Part shown: positions 18,164 through 26,245 of the stretch, piece after piece
Layout: every line of letters begins with the position of its first letter
Position numbering within the stretch: the stretch's first letter is position 1
Assembly: GCF_040566545.1 (NCBI RefSeq)
Contig: NZ_JBEWZI010000019.1
Coordinates: 1 to 64,000 of the forward strand
Source: Uliginosibacterium flavum
GTDB lineage: Bacteria > Pseudomonadota > Gammaproteobacteria > Burkholderiales > Rhodocyclaceae
Direction of reading: 5' to 3'
Length of the DNA: 64,000 bases
Made by a program: the position numbers and the translations under genes
The notes under the pieces: model-generated
What the model was told of the DNA's origin: nothing
Seen by the model: the letters and a program-made list of their open reading frames with translations, nothing else
Database searches by the model: none

Positions 18164-18729
18164 TGTTGTCAGCTCTCCTCGTAATGGCGGGTCTCGCCAT
18201 CGTCATTGGTGCCGCACTCGGCTTCGCCTCGCTCAAATTCAAGGTCGAGGGCGATCCGCTGGTCGACAAGATCGACGCCATCCTGCCGCAGACACAATGC
18301 GGCCAGTGTGGCTTCCCGGGCTGCAAACCCTATGCCACCGCGATTGCCAATGGCGAGGCGGACATCAACTGCTGCCCCCCCGGCGGCGATGACGGCATCC
18401 ACAAACTGGCCGATCTGCTGGGGCGTGACTACAAGCCGCTGAACGCCGAAAATGGCGTTGAGAAACCCAAGGCCGTGGCCTTCATCGACGAGCAGACCTG
18501 CATCGGCTGCACCCTGTGTCTGCAAGCTTGCCCGGTCGACGCTATCTCCGGCGCGGCCAAGCAGATGCATACCATCATCGCCCCGCTGTGCACCGGCTGC
18601 GAGCTGTGCATCGCGCCCTGTCCCGTGGACTGCATCACGATGCAAGTAGTAGAAGAAACCGTGGATACCTGGAAATGGCGTTACCCGACCTTTCTGCTCA
18701 AACCCGTTGCTGAGAGGGCCTCCGCATGA
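18163..18729 (+). CDS. rnfB: Rnf electron transport complex subunit B
   Basis: RnfB is the ferredoxin-like entry subunit, anchored by an N-terminal helix (residues about 3-24). The 188-residue product then shows the four-cysteine domain QCGQCGFPGC with a downstream CC pair. Two 4Fe-4S motifs follow: CIGCTLCLQACP (about 113-124) and CTGCELCIAPCP (about 143-154). Length fits the proteobacterial type. The ATG at 18163 overlaps the rnfA stop; a longer open frame upstream only shadows rnfA. It overlaps rnfC by 4 bp. Confidence 0.97.
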   Translation: MLSALLVMAGLAIVIGAALGFASLKFKVEGDPLVDKIDAILPQTQCGQCGFPGCKPYATAIANGEADINCCPPGGDDGIHKLADLLGRDYKPLNAENGVEKPKAVAFIDEQTCIGCTLCLQACPVDAISGAAKQMHTIIAPLCTGCELCIAPCPVDCITMQVVEETVDTWKWRYPTFLLKPVAERASA

Positions 18730-20642
18730 ACGCGCTGCGCAAACTCTTCAGTTTCAATGGCGGCGTGAAACCGGCCACCAACAAGACCGACTCCTCGCGC
18801 GATCCGATCGTGACGCTGGATCAGCTGCCCCTGCCCGCACAGTTCGTGGTGCCGCTGCATCAGAGCGTGGGCGGCATTCCGCAACCTCTGGTGGAAGCCG
18901 GCGAGCGCGTGCTCAAGGGCCAGCGCATCGGTGGCGCCGACGGCAATTTCTCGGCCGCCGTGCATGCACCAACGTCCGGCACCGTGCTGTCGGTGGAGCC
19001 ACGCCTGATGGCGCACACATCCGGCCTGTCGATGCTCAGCGTGGTGATCGAGCCCGATGGCAAAGAGGAATGGACCGAAACCACGCCACTGGACTGGCGC
19101 AAGGCCAGTGCCGACGCCGTGCGCGACCATCTGCGCAATGCAGGCGTGGTCGGTCTGGGGGGCGCCGTTTTCCCCAGCCACATCAAGCTGCGCGCGGGCC
19201 GCACGACGCCGATGAAGTCACTGATCATCAATGGCGCCGAGTGCGAGCCCTTCATTACCTGCGACGATCTTTTGATGCGCGAGCGTGCCGACAAGGTGCT
19301 GGCCGGCGTCAAGATCATGCGCGAGTTGCTCGGCGCGCAGGAAGTGCTGATCGGCATCGAAGACAACAAGCCCGAAGCCATCGCGGCCATGACGGCCGCC
19401 TGCACCGCAACGGGCGACGCCACACTGCAGACCATTGCCGTGCCGACCCGCTACCCCGCAGGCGGCGCCAAGCAGCTGATCCGCGTGCTGACCGGCATCG
19501 AAGTGCCGCATGGCGAACGCTCCACCGACTACGGCGTGCAGTGCTTCAACGTCGGCACCGCCTATGCGATTTTCGAGGCCATCGAACTCGGTCGTCCGCT
19601 GATCTCGCGCATCCTGACGATTGCCGGCAACGTCGAACATCCGCGCAACTACGAAGTGCTGTTCGGCACGCCGATGGATTTCATCGTCAAGCAGGCCGGC
19701 TGGAAGGACGACACCAACGCCTTCATCATGGGCGGTCCGATGATGGGCTTCCGCATGCCGGCTTTCGATGTGCCGGTGGTCAAGGCCACCAACTGCATCA
19801 TCGCCGCCAGCCCGCGCCTGTTCGCCCCGCCCCCGCCCGAAATGCCCTGCATCCGCTGCGGCGAGTGCGCCCGCGCCTGCCCCGCCGACCTGCAACCTTT
19901 CGAAATGTACTGGCACAGCCGTTCCAAGAATTTCGGCAAGGTGCAGGAATACAACCTGTTCGACTGCATCGAATGCGGCTGCTGCAGCTATGTGTGCCCC
20001 TCACATATCCCGCTGGTCGATTACTACCGTTTCTCCAAGACCGAGATCTGGGCGCGCGAACGACAAAAGGAAGCCTCCGACGAAGCGCGTGTGCGTTTCG
20101 AAGCCCGCAACGAACGCGCTGAACGCGAGAAGCGCGAAAAGGCTGAAAAGCTCGCTGCCCGCACAGCCGCATCCAGAGCCGCTTCCGCAGCCACCAGCCC
20201 GGAGAGCAGCGCTGCGCGTGCCTCTACAGACATGTCATTGGAGACGCCCGCTGCGAGCGGCTCTGCAACCGACGAAGGCAAGAAGGCCTTGATCGAAGCG
20301 GCCATGGCTCGCGCCAAGGCCAAGAAAGCGGAAGCCGCTGCGAATGCCCTCTCCTCCAGCCCTTCTGGGAGCGTTGAGGCGGCACTAGGCGCTACACCGG
20401 TAAAGCAGGAGCTCGATGCAGCAGGCAAACAGGCCCTGATCGACGCCGCCATCGCCCGCGCCAAAGCCAAAAAAGCCGAAGCGGTGGCGGGTGAAGATGC
20501 TGCGCCGGCAGCCGAAAAGCCAGCCAAAAAAGTCCTGAGTGAAGAAGAAAAGAAAGCCCTGATCGACGCCGCACTGGAACGCGCCAAGGCCAAGAAAGCC
20601 GCCGCCGAAACTGCCACAGAACCGAAGGACACCGCACCATGA
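18726..20642 (+). CDS. rnfC: Rnf electron transport complex subunit C
   Basis: RnfC is the peripheral NADH- and FMN-binding subunit. The 638-residue product has an NqrF/Nuo51-like core in the first 370 residues (VVGLGGAVFPSHIKL, INGAECEPFITCD) and two 4Fe-4S motifs: CIRCGECARACP from about residue 375 and CIECGCCSYVCP from about 414. From about 450 on it becomes a charged Ala/Lys/Glu tail containing three copies of a KALI(D/E)AA-x-x-RAKAKKA unit. Such tails occur in other RnfC proteins but vary in copy number. Its TGA overlaps the start of an oxidoreductase gene rather than rnfD, which is unusual. Confidence 0.96.
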   Translation: MNALRKLFSFNGGVKPATNKTDSSRDPIVTLDQLPLPAQFVVPLHQSVGGIPQPLVEAGERVLKGQRIGGADGNFSAAVHAPTSGTVLSVEPRLMAHTSGLSMLSVVIEPDGKEEWTETTPLDWRKASADAVRDHLRNAGVVGLGGAVFPSHIKLRAGRTTPMKSLIINGAECEPFITCDDLLMRERADKVLAGVKIMRELLGAQEVLIGIEDNKPEAIAAMTAACTATGDATLQTIAVPTRYPAGGAKQLIRVLTGIEVPHGERSTDYGVQCFNVGTAYAIFEAIELGRPLISRILTIAGNVEHPRNYEVLFGTPMDFIVKQAGWKDDTNAFIMGGPMMGFRMPAFDVPVVKATNCIIAASPRLFAPPPPEMPCIRCGECARACPADLQPFEMYWHSRSKNFGKVQEYNLFDCIECGCCSYVCPSHIPLVDYYRFSKTEIWARERQKEASDEARVRFEARNERAEREKREKAEKLAARTAASRAASAATSPESSAARASTDMSLETPAASGSATDEGKKALIEAAMARAKAKKAEAAANALSSSPSGSVEAALGATPVKQELDAAGKQALIDAAIARAKAKKAEAVAGEDAAPAAEKPAKKVLSEEEKKALIDAALERAKAKKAAAETATEPKDTAP

Positions 20643-21604
20643 GCAGCCTCGTCAACTGGGGCATCCTCGGCTACGCCCGGATCGCCCGCATGCAGGCCAT
20701 TCCGGCCATCGCCGCCGCCGGTAACAGCCGCGTCCACGCCATCGCCTCGCGCGACGCGGCCAAACTCGCCGAAGCCTGTGCCCAGGTGCCGGGCGCCGTC
20801 GGCTACGCCAGTTACACCGACGTCCTCAACGATCCGGCCGTGCAGGCGGTCTATATCCCGCTGCCCAATTCGCTGCATCGCCAATGGGCGATTGCCGCGC
20901 TGGACGCCGGCAAGCACGTGTTGTGCGAAAAGCCGCTGGCCCTGAATGCCGCCGAGGCGCGTGAAATGACCGCGGCCGCGCGCAGCAACGAACGCCTGCT
21001 GATGGAAGCCTTCATGTATCGCTACACCGACCGCACAACTCAGTTGCGCACGGTGCTGGAATCCGGCGTACTGGGCAAGATCCGGCATGTGAATGCCAGC
21101 TTCCGCTTCCTGCTCGACCGTGCCAGCACGATCAAGATGCAGCCGGAACTGGGCGGCGGCGCGCTGTATGACGTCGGTGTGTATCCGCTCAACCTGCTGG
21201 GCCTGATTGCTGGCGACGCACTTCCGGTCGCCGTGCATGCCGAAGGCGAATTCGACAATGGCGTGGATGTGAACGTCTCGACGCTCCTGCGCTACGAATC
21301 CGGCCTGCTCGCCACGCTGCACTGCGGCTTCAATGCCTTCGGCCAGATGGGCGCCGAGATCGTCGGCACGCAAGGCCGTCTGCTGATGCCCGATCCCTTC
21401 CTCGGCGATGCCGGTGAACTCACCCTCGTCACCGCCCAGGGCACGCGCAGCATTCCGGTCGTCGCTACCGACCGCTACGCCTCGCAGGTGCGCGACTTCG
21501 CCGCCGCCATCCTGCAGAACCGCGCGCCACTGCTCTCGCTTGATGAATCCATCCGCAATCTGGACGTGCTAGACATGATCCGCGCCAGTCTGAAAGCTCA
21601 CTGA
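20639..21604 (+). CDS. Gfo/Idh/MocA family oxidoreductase
   Basis: This 321-residue protein is a predicted NAD(P)-dependent sugar or polyol dehydrogenase. It has an N-terminal Rossmann fold (WGILGYARIAR; the family often has a small residue where Tyr is found here). The signature EKPLAL lies near residue 100, and a C-terminal alpha/beta domain contains GGGALYDVGVYPL. It is not part of known Rnf complexes. Yet its start overlaps the rnfC stop and rnfD begins 4 bp after its end, so it is probably co-expressed with them. Substrate is unknown. It may be a passenger gene or supply NADH to the complex; neither is shown. Confidence 0.9.
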   Translation: MSSLVNWGILGYARIARMQAIPAIAAAGNSRVHAIASRDAAKLAEACAQVPGAVGYASYTDVLNDPAVQAVYIPLPNSLHRQWAIAALDAGKHVLCEKPLALNAAEAREMTAAARSNERLLMEAFMYRYTDRTTQLRTVLESGVLGKIRHVNASFRFLLDRASTIKMQPELGGGALYDVGVYPLNLLGLIAGDALPVAVHAEGEFDNGVDVNVSTLLRYESGLLATLHCGFNAFGQMGAEIVGTQGRLLMPDPFLGDAGELTLVTAQGTRSIPVVATDRYASQVRDFAAAILQNRAPLLSLDESIRNLDVLDMIRASLKAH

Positions 21605-21608
21605 CACC

Positions 21609-22637
21609 ATGATCAACAATTCCCCCTACGTTCGCGCCCAGGCCAGCGTCACCCGCGTGATGCTCAAGGTGCTGGCGGCCCTCGTACCGGCGATTGCCGT
21701 GTATGTGTGGCAGTTCGGCCCGACCATCCTGATCCAGTTGGCACTGGCGACAGTCACGGCACTGGCCAGCGAAGCGCTGATGCTGAAGCTGCGCGGCAAG
21801 CCGCAGCCGCTTTTCCTGACCGATCTATCGGCGATTGTGACGGCTTGGTTGATCGCCCTAGCCTTTCCGCCCATGGCGCCCTGGTGGGTGATCGTCACCG
21901 CCACGGCCTTTGCCATTGTCGTGGCCAAGCATCTGTACGGAGGCCTCGGCCAGAACCCCTTCAACCCGGCGATGGTGGCGTACTGCGTGATGATCGTGGC
22001 CTTCCCATCGCTCATGACGCAGTGGCCTGGCGACATGCGGATGCAGGCTGCGGCACTGGCCGAGCACGCTCAGGTATTTCCGAATGGCCCGGCCATGGCG
22101 CTGGACGCCATCACCAGCGCCACGCCGCTGGACGCGCTGCGCACGGGTCTGCGCGCAGCGGGCAGTTCGGTCGCCAGCGTCAGCGCTGACCCGGCCACCT
22201 TCGGCAGCGTCGCCGGACGTGGCTGGGAATGGATTGCGCTGGCCTACCTGATCGGCGGCCTGTGGCTGATCCAGCAGAAAATCATCACCTGGCACATCCC
22301 GGTGGGCTTCATTGCCGGGCTGGGCGTGATTGCCGGTGCCTTCTGGCTGGGCGACAGCACGCATTACGCCTCGCCATTACTGCACCTGGCCGCAGGCGGC
22401 TCAATGCTTGGCGCTTTCTTTATCCTGACTGACCCGGTATCGGCCGCCACCACGCCTCGCGGCAAGCTGATCTTTGCGGCCGGTGCCGGACTGATCGTCT
22501 ATCTGATCCGCGTCTTCGGCGCTTACCCGGATGGCGTCGCCTTTGCCACGCTGCTGATGAACATTCTGGTGCCTTTGATCGACATGAAGACCCAGCCGCC
22601 GGTCTTCGGTCACAAGAGCCCGCGCAAGGACGCATGA
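21609..22637 (+). CDS. rnfD: Rnf electron transport complex subunit D
   Basis: RnfD is a polytopic inner-membrane subunit carrying a covalent FMN. The 342-residue product has about nine to ten hydrophobic helices, the conserved GQNPFNPAMVAYC (about 117-129) and the flavinylation-type motif DAITSATPLDALR, with Thr172 as the expected attachment residue. FILTDPVSAATTPRG and the C-terminal YPDGVAFATLLMN are also family features. It overlaps rnfG by 4 bp (ATGA). Confidence 0.96.
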   Translation: MINNSPYVRAQASVTRVMLKVLAALVPAIAVYVWQFGPTILIQLALATVTALASEALMLKLRGKPQPLFLTDLSAIVTAWLIALAFPPMAPWWVIVTATAFAIVVAKHLYGGLGQNPFNPAMVAYCVMIVAFPSLMTQWPGDMRMQAAALAEHAQVFPNGPAMALDAITSATPLDALRTGLRAAGSSVASVSADPATFGSVAGRGWEWIALAYLIGGLWLIQQKIITWHIPVGFIAGLGVIAGAFWLGDSTHYASPLLHLAAGGSMLGAFFILTDPVSAATTPRGKLIFAAGAGLIVYLIRVFGAYPDGVAFATLLMNILVPLIDMKTQPPVFGHKSPRKDA

Positions 22638-23320
22638 TGCAAGAAGACAACCCGAACAGCTCCGCGCCCGAAGCCGCAAGCGCCAAGCAAGAATCCGTGC
22701 TGGGTCTGTCGGCCAGCACGGCGGCCGTGATGCTCGCCTTCACCCTGGTGTTCACCGGCCTGATGGCCGGCACCTATGAAGCCACGCGCGAACCGATTGC
22801 GCGCAGCGCGGCTGCTGAACAGCTGCGTCTGATCAACGAAGTGCTGCCGCCGGCCAGCTACGACAACACCTTGCTGAACGACGTGCGCACTCTCGGCGCG
22901 ACGCCCGAACTGGGTCTGCCCAAGGGCGGCCGCATCTGGCGTGCGCGCAAGAATGGCCAGCCCGTGGCGCTGGTCTTCGAAGCCATCGCCCCCGATGGCT
23001 ATGCTGGCGCGATCAAGCTGGTGATTGCGGTCGGGGCAGATGGCCGCGTGGGTGGCGTACGCGTCACCGATCACCACGAAACCCCGGGCCTGGGCGACTA
23101 CATTGATCCGAAGAAGGACAAGAACAAGGCCAGTCCGTGGGTTGAGCAATTCGTCGGCAAGACGCTCGCCACCCTGCCGCTGGAGCGCTGGAAAGTGAAG
23201 AAGGATGGCGGTGAATTCAACTATCGCACCGGCGCCACGATTTCACCGCGCGCAGTAACCAATGCCGTAGCCCGCGCTGTGCAATATGCCAGCACCCAGC
23301 GCGACGCGCTGTATCAGTAA
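22634..23320 (+). CDS. rnfG: Rnf electron transport complex subunit G
   Basis: RnfG is anchored by one N-terminal helix (about residues 28-52) with a periplasmic FMN-binding domain. The 228-residue product contains the FMN-attachment motif RTGATISPRAV with Thr202 as the expected flavinylated residue, and VTDHHETPGLGDYID near residue 145. Two consecutive ATG codons overlap the rnfD stop. The first is used. Confidence 0.96.
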   Translation: MMQEDNPNSSAPEAASAKQESVLGLSASTAAVMLAFTLVFTGLMAGTYEATREPIARSAAAEQLRLINEVLPPASYDNTLLNDVRTLGATPELGLPKGGRIWRARKNGQPVALVFEAIAPDGYAGAIKLVIAVGADGRVGGVRVTDHHETPGLGDYIDPKKDKNKASPWVEQFVGKTLATLPLERWKVKKDGGEFNYRTGATISPRAVTNAVARAVQYASTQRDALYQ

Positions 23321-23331
23321 GGAGTCTGCTC

Positions 23332-24012
23332 ATGGCAACGCATGACCTGAAGGACATTTTCTGGAACGGTGTCTGGCGACAGAACACCGGTCTGGCGCAA
23401 TTGCTGGGCCTGTGCCCGATCCTGGCCGTATCGACCAATCTGGTGAACGGCGTCAGCCTGGGCATCGCCACTATTGTGGTGATGGCCATGTCGAATGCGG
23501 TGGTGTCGGCGCTGCGCAACCTGATTCCGTACGAGATCCGCATCCCGGTGTTCATCCTGATCATCGCCGCGCTGGTCACCGTCCTTGACCTGGCTTTCAA
23601 TGCGTATCTGCACGAGCTGTATCTGGTGCTGGGCATCTTCGTGCCGCTGATCGTCACCAACTGCATCGTACTGGCTCGTGTAGAGGCTTACGCAGCCAAG
23701 AACCCGCCTCTGGCCTCGGCCGTCGACGGCATCGGCATGGGCGTCGGTCTGGTGCTGGTGCTGACCATCCTCGGCGGCGTACGCGAAATCATCGGCAGCG
23801 GCACCCTGTTCTCAGGCATCGAAATGCTCTTCCCCAGCGCGCATGCCATCCAGATCCTGCCGGCCAACTACCCCGGCTTCCTGTTCGCCATCCTACCGCC
23901 GGGTGCCTTCATCGCCCTGGCCTGCCTGATCGCCGCACGTAACTGGTTTGAGGCGCGCAAGGCTACGGCAAAGCCCGTTGAAGCCGCGGGCTGCGCGCCG
24001 GCTGCGCACTGA
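23332..24012 (+). CDS. rnfE: Rnf electron transport complex subunit E
   Basis: RnfE is the sixth Rnf subunit, a polytopic membrane protein homologous to RnfA. The 226-residue product has FWNGVWRQNTGLAQLLGLCPILAVS at the start, VPLIVTNCIVLARVEAYA near residue 110 and REIIGSGTLF near 145, all typical. It ends with a short Ala/Lys-rich cytoplasmic tail. AAGGAG precedes the ATG. With it the set A-B-C-D-G-E is complete. Confidence 0.96.
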   Translation: MATHDLKDIFWNGVWRQNTGLAQLLGLCPILAVSTNLVNGVSLGIATIVVMAMSNAVVSALRNLIPYEIRIPVFILIIAALVTVLDLAFNAYLHELYLVLGIFVPLIVTNCIVLARVEAYAAKNPPLASAVDGIGMGVGLVLVLTILGGVREIIGSGTLFSGIEMLFPSAHAIQILPANYPGFLFAILPPGAFIALACLIAARNWFEARKATAKPVEAAGCAPAAH

Positions 24013-24061
24013 CGCAGCAGGAACATATCGACGCCCATTCTTGCTAGAAAGGAAGCTCACC

Positions 24062-24292
24062 ATGTTGACAAAGGCCCAGCGCGTATCAAGAAAGAAGGAC
24101 AACGTAACCTACTGCTATCCAAGCAAAGGATATGACTCAAGCAGTGCAATCCAAATTGATTTGGAGCACTACGAGGAAGTTGACACAATTCAAGGTGAGT
24201 TACCGGAAAGCGACGAAACGTTTCCAAAAGGCGCTCCCATGGAGAACTATGCCAAGGTAGGCGAGAAAATTCTCAAAAAGAAAATCCGCTGA
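24062..24292 (+). CDS. Small hypothetical protein, 76 aa
   Basis: I do not recognise this protein. The ATG at 24062 follows AGAAAGGAAGC, a good ribosome site. The product is hydrophilic and rich in charged residues, with DNVTYCYPSKGYDSSSAIQI at about 13-32, an acidic middle and a basic KILKKKIR end. It has no signal peptide or membrane segment. It is AT-richer than rnfE before it and nth after it, suggesting recent arrival or a fast-evolving orphan. A longer in-frame opening from about 23948 only overlaps rnfE. Confidence 0.6.
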   Translation: MLTKAQRVSRKKDNVTYCYPSKGYDSSSAIQIDLEHYEEVDTIQGELPESDETFPKGAPMENYAKVGEKILKKKIR

Positions 24293-24317
24293 TTTGATCT
24301 AAACAGTGACTGCTAAC

Positions 24318-24977
24318 ATGCCACGCCTGATGACGAAAGCGGAAGTCCGCGAAGCCTTCCGGCGCTGGCAAGCGGCCAATCCAGCCCCGGTCACCGAGCT
24401 GGAATACGCCACACCCTTCCAGCTGCTGGTGGCCGTGGTGCTGTCGGCGCAGGCCACCGACAAGGGCGTGAATCTGGCCACGCGCAGCCTCTTCCCGGCC
24501 GCCCCAACGCCCGAAGCGATGGCTACGCTGGGCGAAGCCGGCATCAGTGACTACATCAAGACCATCGGCCTGTTCCGCAACAAGGCCAAAAACGTGGCGC
24601 AGCTCAGCCGTCAATTACTGGAGCGCCATGCGGGCGAAGTCCCACGCTCGCGTGAAGCGCTGGAAGCGCTGCCCGGCGTGGGCCGCAAGACCGCCAACGT
24701 CGTGCTCAACGCCCTGTGGCGCGAGCCGGTGATGGCCGTGGATACACACATTTTCCGCGTGGGTAACCGCATGGGTCTGGCCCCCGGCAAGGATGTGCGC
24801 GCCGTTGAAGACGCGCTGATGCGCCGCATCCCCAAGGACTATCTGGTCGATGCCCACCACTGGCTGATCTTGCACGGCCGCTACATATGCACCGCACGCA
24901 GCCCGAAATGCGGGCAATGCAGCGTTCGCGACCTGTGTCAAAGTACTGACAAAACCGATCACCCGACTCAGTCCTGA
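24318..24977 (+). CDS. nth: Endonuclease III
   Basis: Nth is a bifunctional DNA glycosylase/AP lyase for oxidised pyrimidines. The product (219 residues from this ATG) has the helix-hairpin-helix LPGVGRKTANVVLN with the catalytic lysine, the catalytic aspartate in VDTHIFRVGNRMG, and a C-terminal 4Fe-4S loop C-X6-C-X2-C-X5-C (CTARSPKCGQCSVRDLC). Starts at GTG 24306, ATG 24318 or ATG 24330 are all possible. The last aligns best with E. coli Nth, and none has a strong ribosome site. nth next to the rnf genes is a common proteobacterial arrangement. Confidence 0.96.
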   Translation: MPRLMTKAEVREAFRRWQAANPAPVTELEYATPFQLLVAVVLSAQATDKGVNLATRSLFPAAPTPEAMATLGEAGISDYIKTIGLFRNKAKNVAQLSRQLLERHAGEVPRSREALEALPGVGRKTANVVLNALWREPVMAVDTHIFRVGNRMGLAPGKDVRAVEDALMRRIPKDYLVDAHHWLILHGRYICTARSPKCGQCSVRDLCQSTDKTDHPTQS

Positions 24978-24982
24978 AAATC

Positions 24983-25420
24983 ATGTTCAACCCCACCCGC
25001 GATCAAGCCCGTCTGTTTTTCATCGACAGCTGGCGCAAGCATCAGGCAAAAGAGAGCCTGACCGCGATGGAAGACATCGCCGCCGAATTGATCTTCCAGC
25101 ACCCGGAATACCAGGCCTTGCTGGAAAATCCGGAAGCCGTGGACAAGGATTTCAGTCCCGAAGACGGGCAAGTGAATCCTTTCCTGCATCTGTCGCTGCA
25201 TCTGGCGATTCATGAGCAGCTCTCGATCAATCAGCCGCCGGGCATCCGCGAAGCCTATGACGCCTGCCTGCGCCGCCACGGCGACGATCGCCACGCGGCC
25301 CTGCACGACGTACTCGACGCGCTGGGCGAAACGATTTTCGCAGCGCAACGCAGCGGCCAGCCGATGGATGCGCTGGCTTATGTCGAAAACGTTAAACGAC
25401 GGGGAAAAGGCGGGAATTAG
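24983..25420 (+). CDS. DUF1841 family protein
   Basis: A 145-residue cytoplasmic protein of the DUF1841 family. It shows the family's FNPTRDQARLFFIDSWRKH opening, NPFLHLSLHLAIHEQL in the middle (about 65-80), and the closing GETIFAAQRSGQPMDALAYVENV. The function is unknown. The conserved HLSLHLAIHEQ stretch with three histidines hints at metal binding, which is speculation. It follows nth by 5 bp, an order seen in many betaproteobacteria. Confidence 0.88.
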   Translation: MFNPTRDQARLFFIDSWRKHQAKESLTAMEDIAAELIFQHPEYQALLENPEAVDKDFSPEDGQVNPFLHLSLHLAIHEQLSINQPPGIREAYDACLRRHGDDRHAALHDVLDALGETIFAAQRSGQPMDALAYVENVKRRGKGGN

Positions 25421-25425
25421 GCGTT

Positions 25426-25539
25426 GGGAACTCGGGACTGGGAACTGGGGACTGGGTAAAATCAAACCCGCCCCCACCCCGGGTACCCAGTTCCCAGTCC
25501 CGAGTTCCCGATTCCAGTCCCCAGTCCCCAGTCCCCAAA
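25426..25539. repeat. Inverted pair of heptanucleotide repeats
   Basis: Bases 25426-25449 and 25486-25509 are a perfect 24-bp inverted repeat made of 7-bp units (GGGAACT, CGGGACT, GGGAACT, GGGGACT). The right arm continues to about 25536 with three exact CCAGTCC copies, ending four bases before the next start codon. The CCCCAGT unit equals the STRR heptanucleotide described from filamentous cyanobacteria. It fills nearly the entire gap between the DUF1841 and HAD genes. Confidence 0.92.
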
Positions 25540-26145
25540 ATGATAGACACCATCATCTTCGATCTCGGTAACGTCCTGATTCCCTGGGAGCCGCGCTGGC
25601 TGTTCCGCAAGCTGCTGGCAGACGAGGCGCAAGTCGAGCATTTCCTGCAGGAAGTCGATTTCAATGCGTGGAACGCGGCGCATGATGCTGGCCAGCCTTT
25701 TGCCGTTGGCATCGCTTCGCATGGCGCGAAACACCCGCAGCATCGCCATCTGCTCGAAGCCTATTTCGAGCGCTGGGAGGAGTCGGTCGCGGCGCCCTTC
25801 GATGAATCCGTAGCGCTGCTGCACGAACTGAAAGCGGCCGGCTTTCGTCTGCTCGCGCTGACCAATTTCTCGACCGAAACCTTCCCACGCGCGCAGCGTC
25901 TGTACAGTTTCCTGCAGGAATTCGAAGGTGTCGTGGTCTCGGGTGAAGAAGGGCTGATCAAGCCGGATCCGGCCATCTATGAATTGTTGCTCGAGCGCTA
26001 TGGCGTAGAACCCACGCGCGCCGTGTTCATCGACGACAGCGCCGCGAACGTTGCCACGGCGCGCCAGTTGGGCATGCATGCCATTCACTTCACCGGACCC
26101 GAAATGTTGCGCGGCAGCCTGCGCGCACTGAATCTACCCGTCTGA
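25540..26145 (+). CDS. HAD-superfamily hydrolase, subfamily IA
   Basis: A 201-residue HAD hydrolase, probably a small-molecule phosphatase. Motif I is FDLGNVLIPW with nucleophile Asp8, but the usual second aspartate is replaced, as in the YihX/epoxide-hydrolase-like HAD group. Motif II is LTNFS (about 108-112), motif III is the lysine of GLIKPDPAIY (about 143) and motif IV is FIDDS (about 163-167). A helical cap lies between motifs I and II. The ribosome site is inside or replaced by the CCCCAGT repeat, so translation may be affected by repeat length. Confidence 0.9.
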   Translation: MIDTIIFDLGNVLIPWEPRWLFRKLLADEAQVEHFLQEVDFNAWNAAHDAGQPFAVGIASHGAKHPQHRHLLEAYFERWEESVAAPFDESVALLHELKAAGFRLLALTNFSTETFPRAQRLYSFLQEFEGVVVSGEEGLIKPDPAIYELLLERYGVEPTRAVFIDDSAANVATARQLGMHAIHFTGPEMLRGSLRALNLPV

Positions 26146-26152
26146 CAGTACG

Positions 26153-26226
26153 TGCCTGAAGAGCCGCCCTGCGCCTGCCTCTGCAGGCAGGCATACTGAA
26201 GAATCAAGCCCGGGGCTGCTCTTCAG
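26153..26226. repeat. REP-like hairpin element
   Basis: CTGAAGAGC at 26156-26164 pairs with GCTCTTCAG at 26218-26226, and inside it CCTGCCT at 26174-26180 pairs with AGGCAGG at 26185-26191. It shares CCTGAAGAGCCGCCC with the gap after 29877. Lying between convergent genes, it may also act as a terminator. Confidence 0.75.
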
Positions 26227-26245
26227 CATGCTCGCACAAAACATC

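Noticed and set aside
20024..21373. 449-residue minus-strand frame across rnfC and the oxidoreductase gene
   Set aside because: It is antisense to two well-supported genes and has low-complexity composition from the RnfC Lys/Ala repeats.
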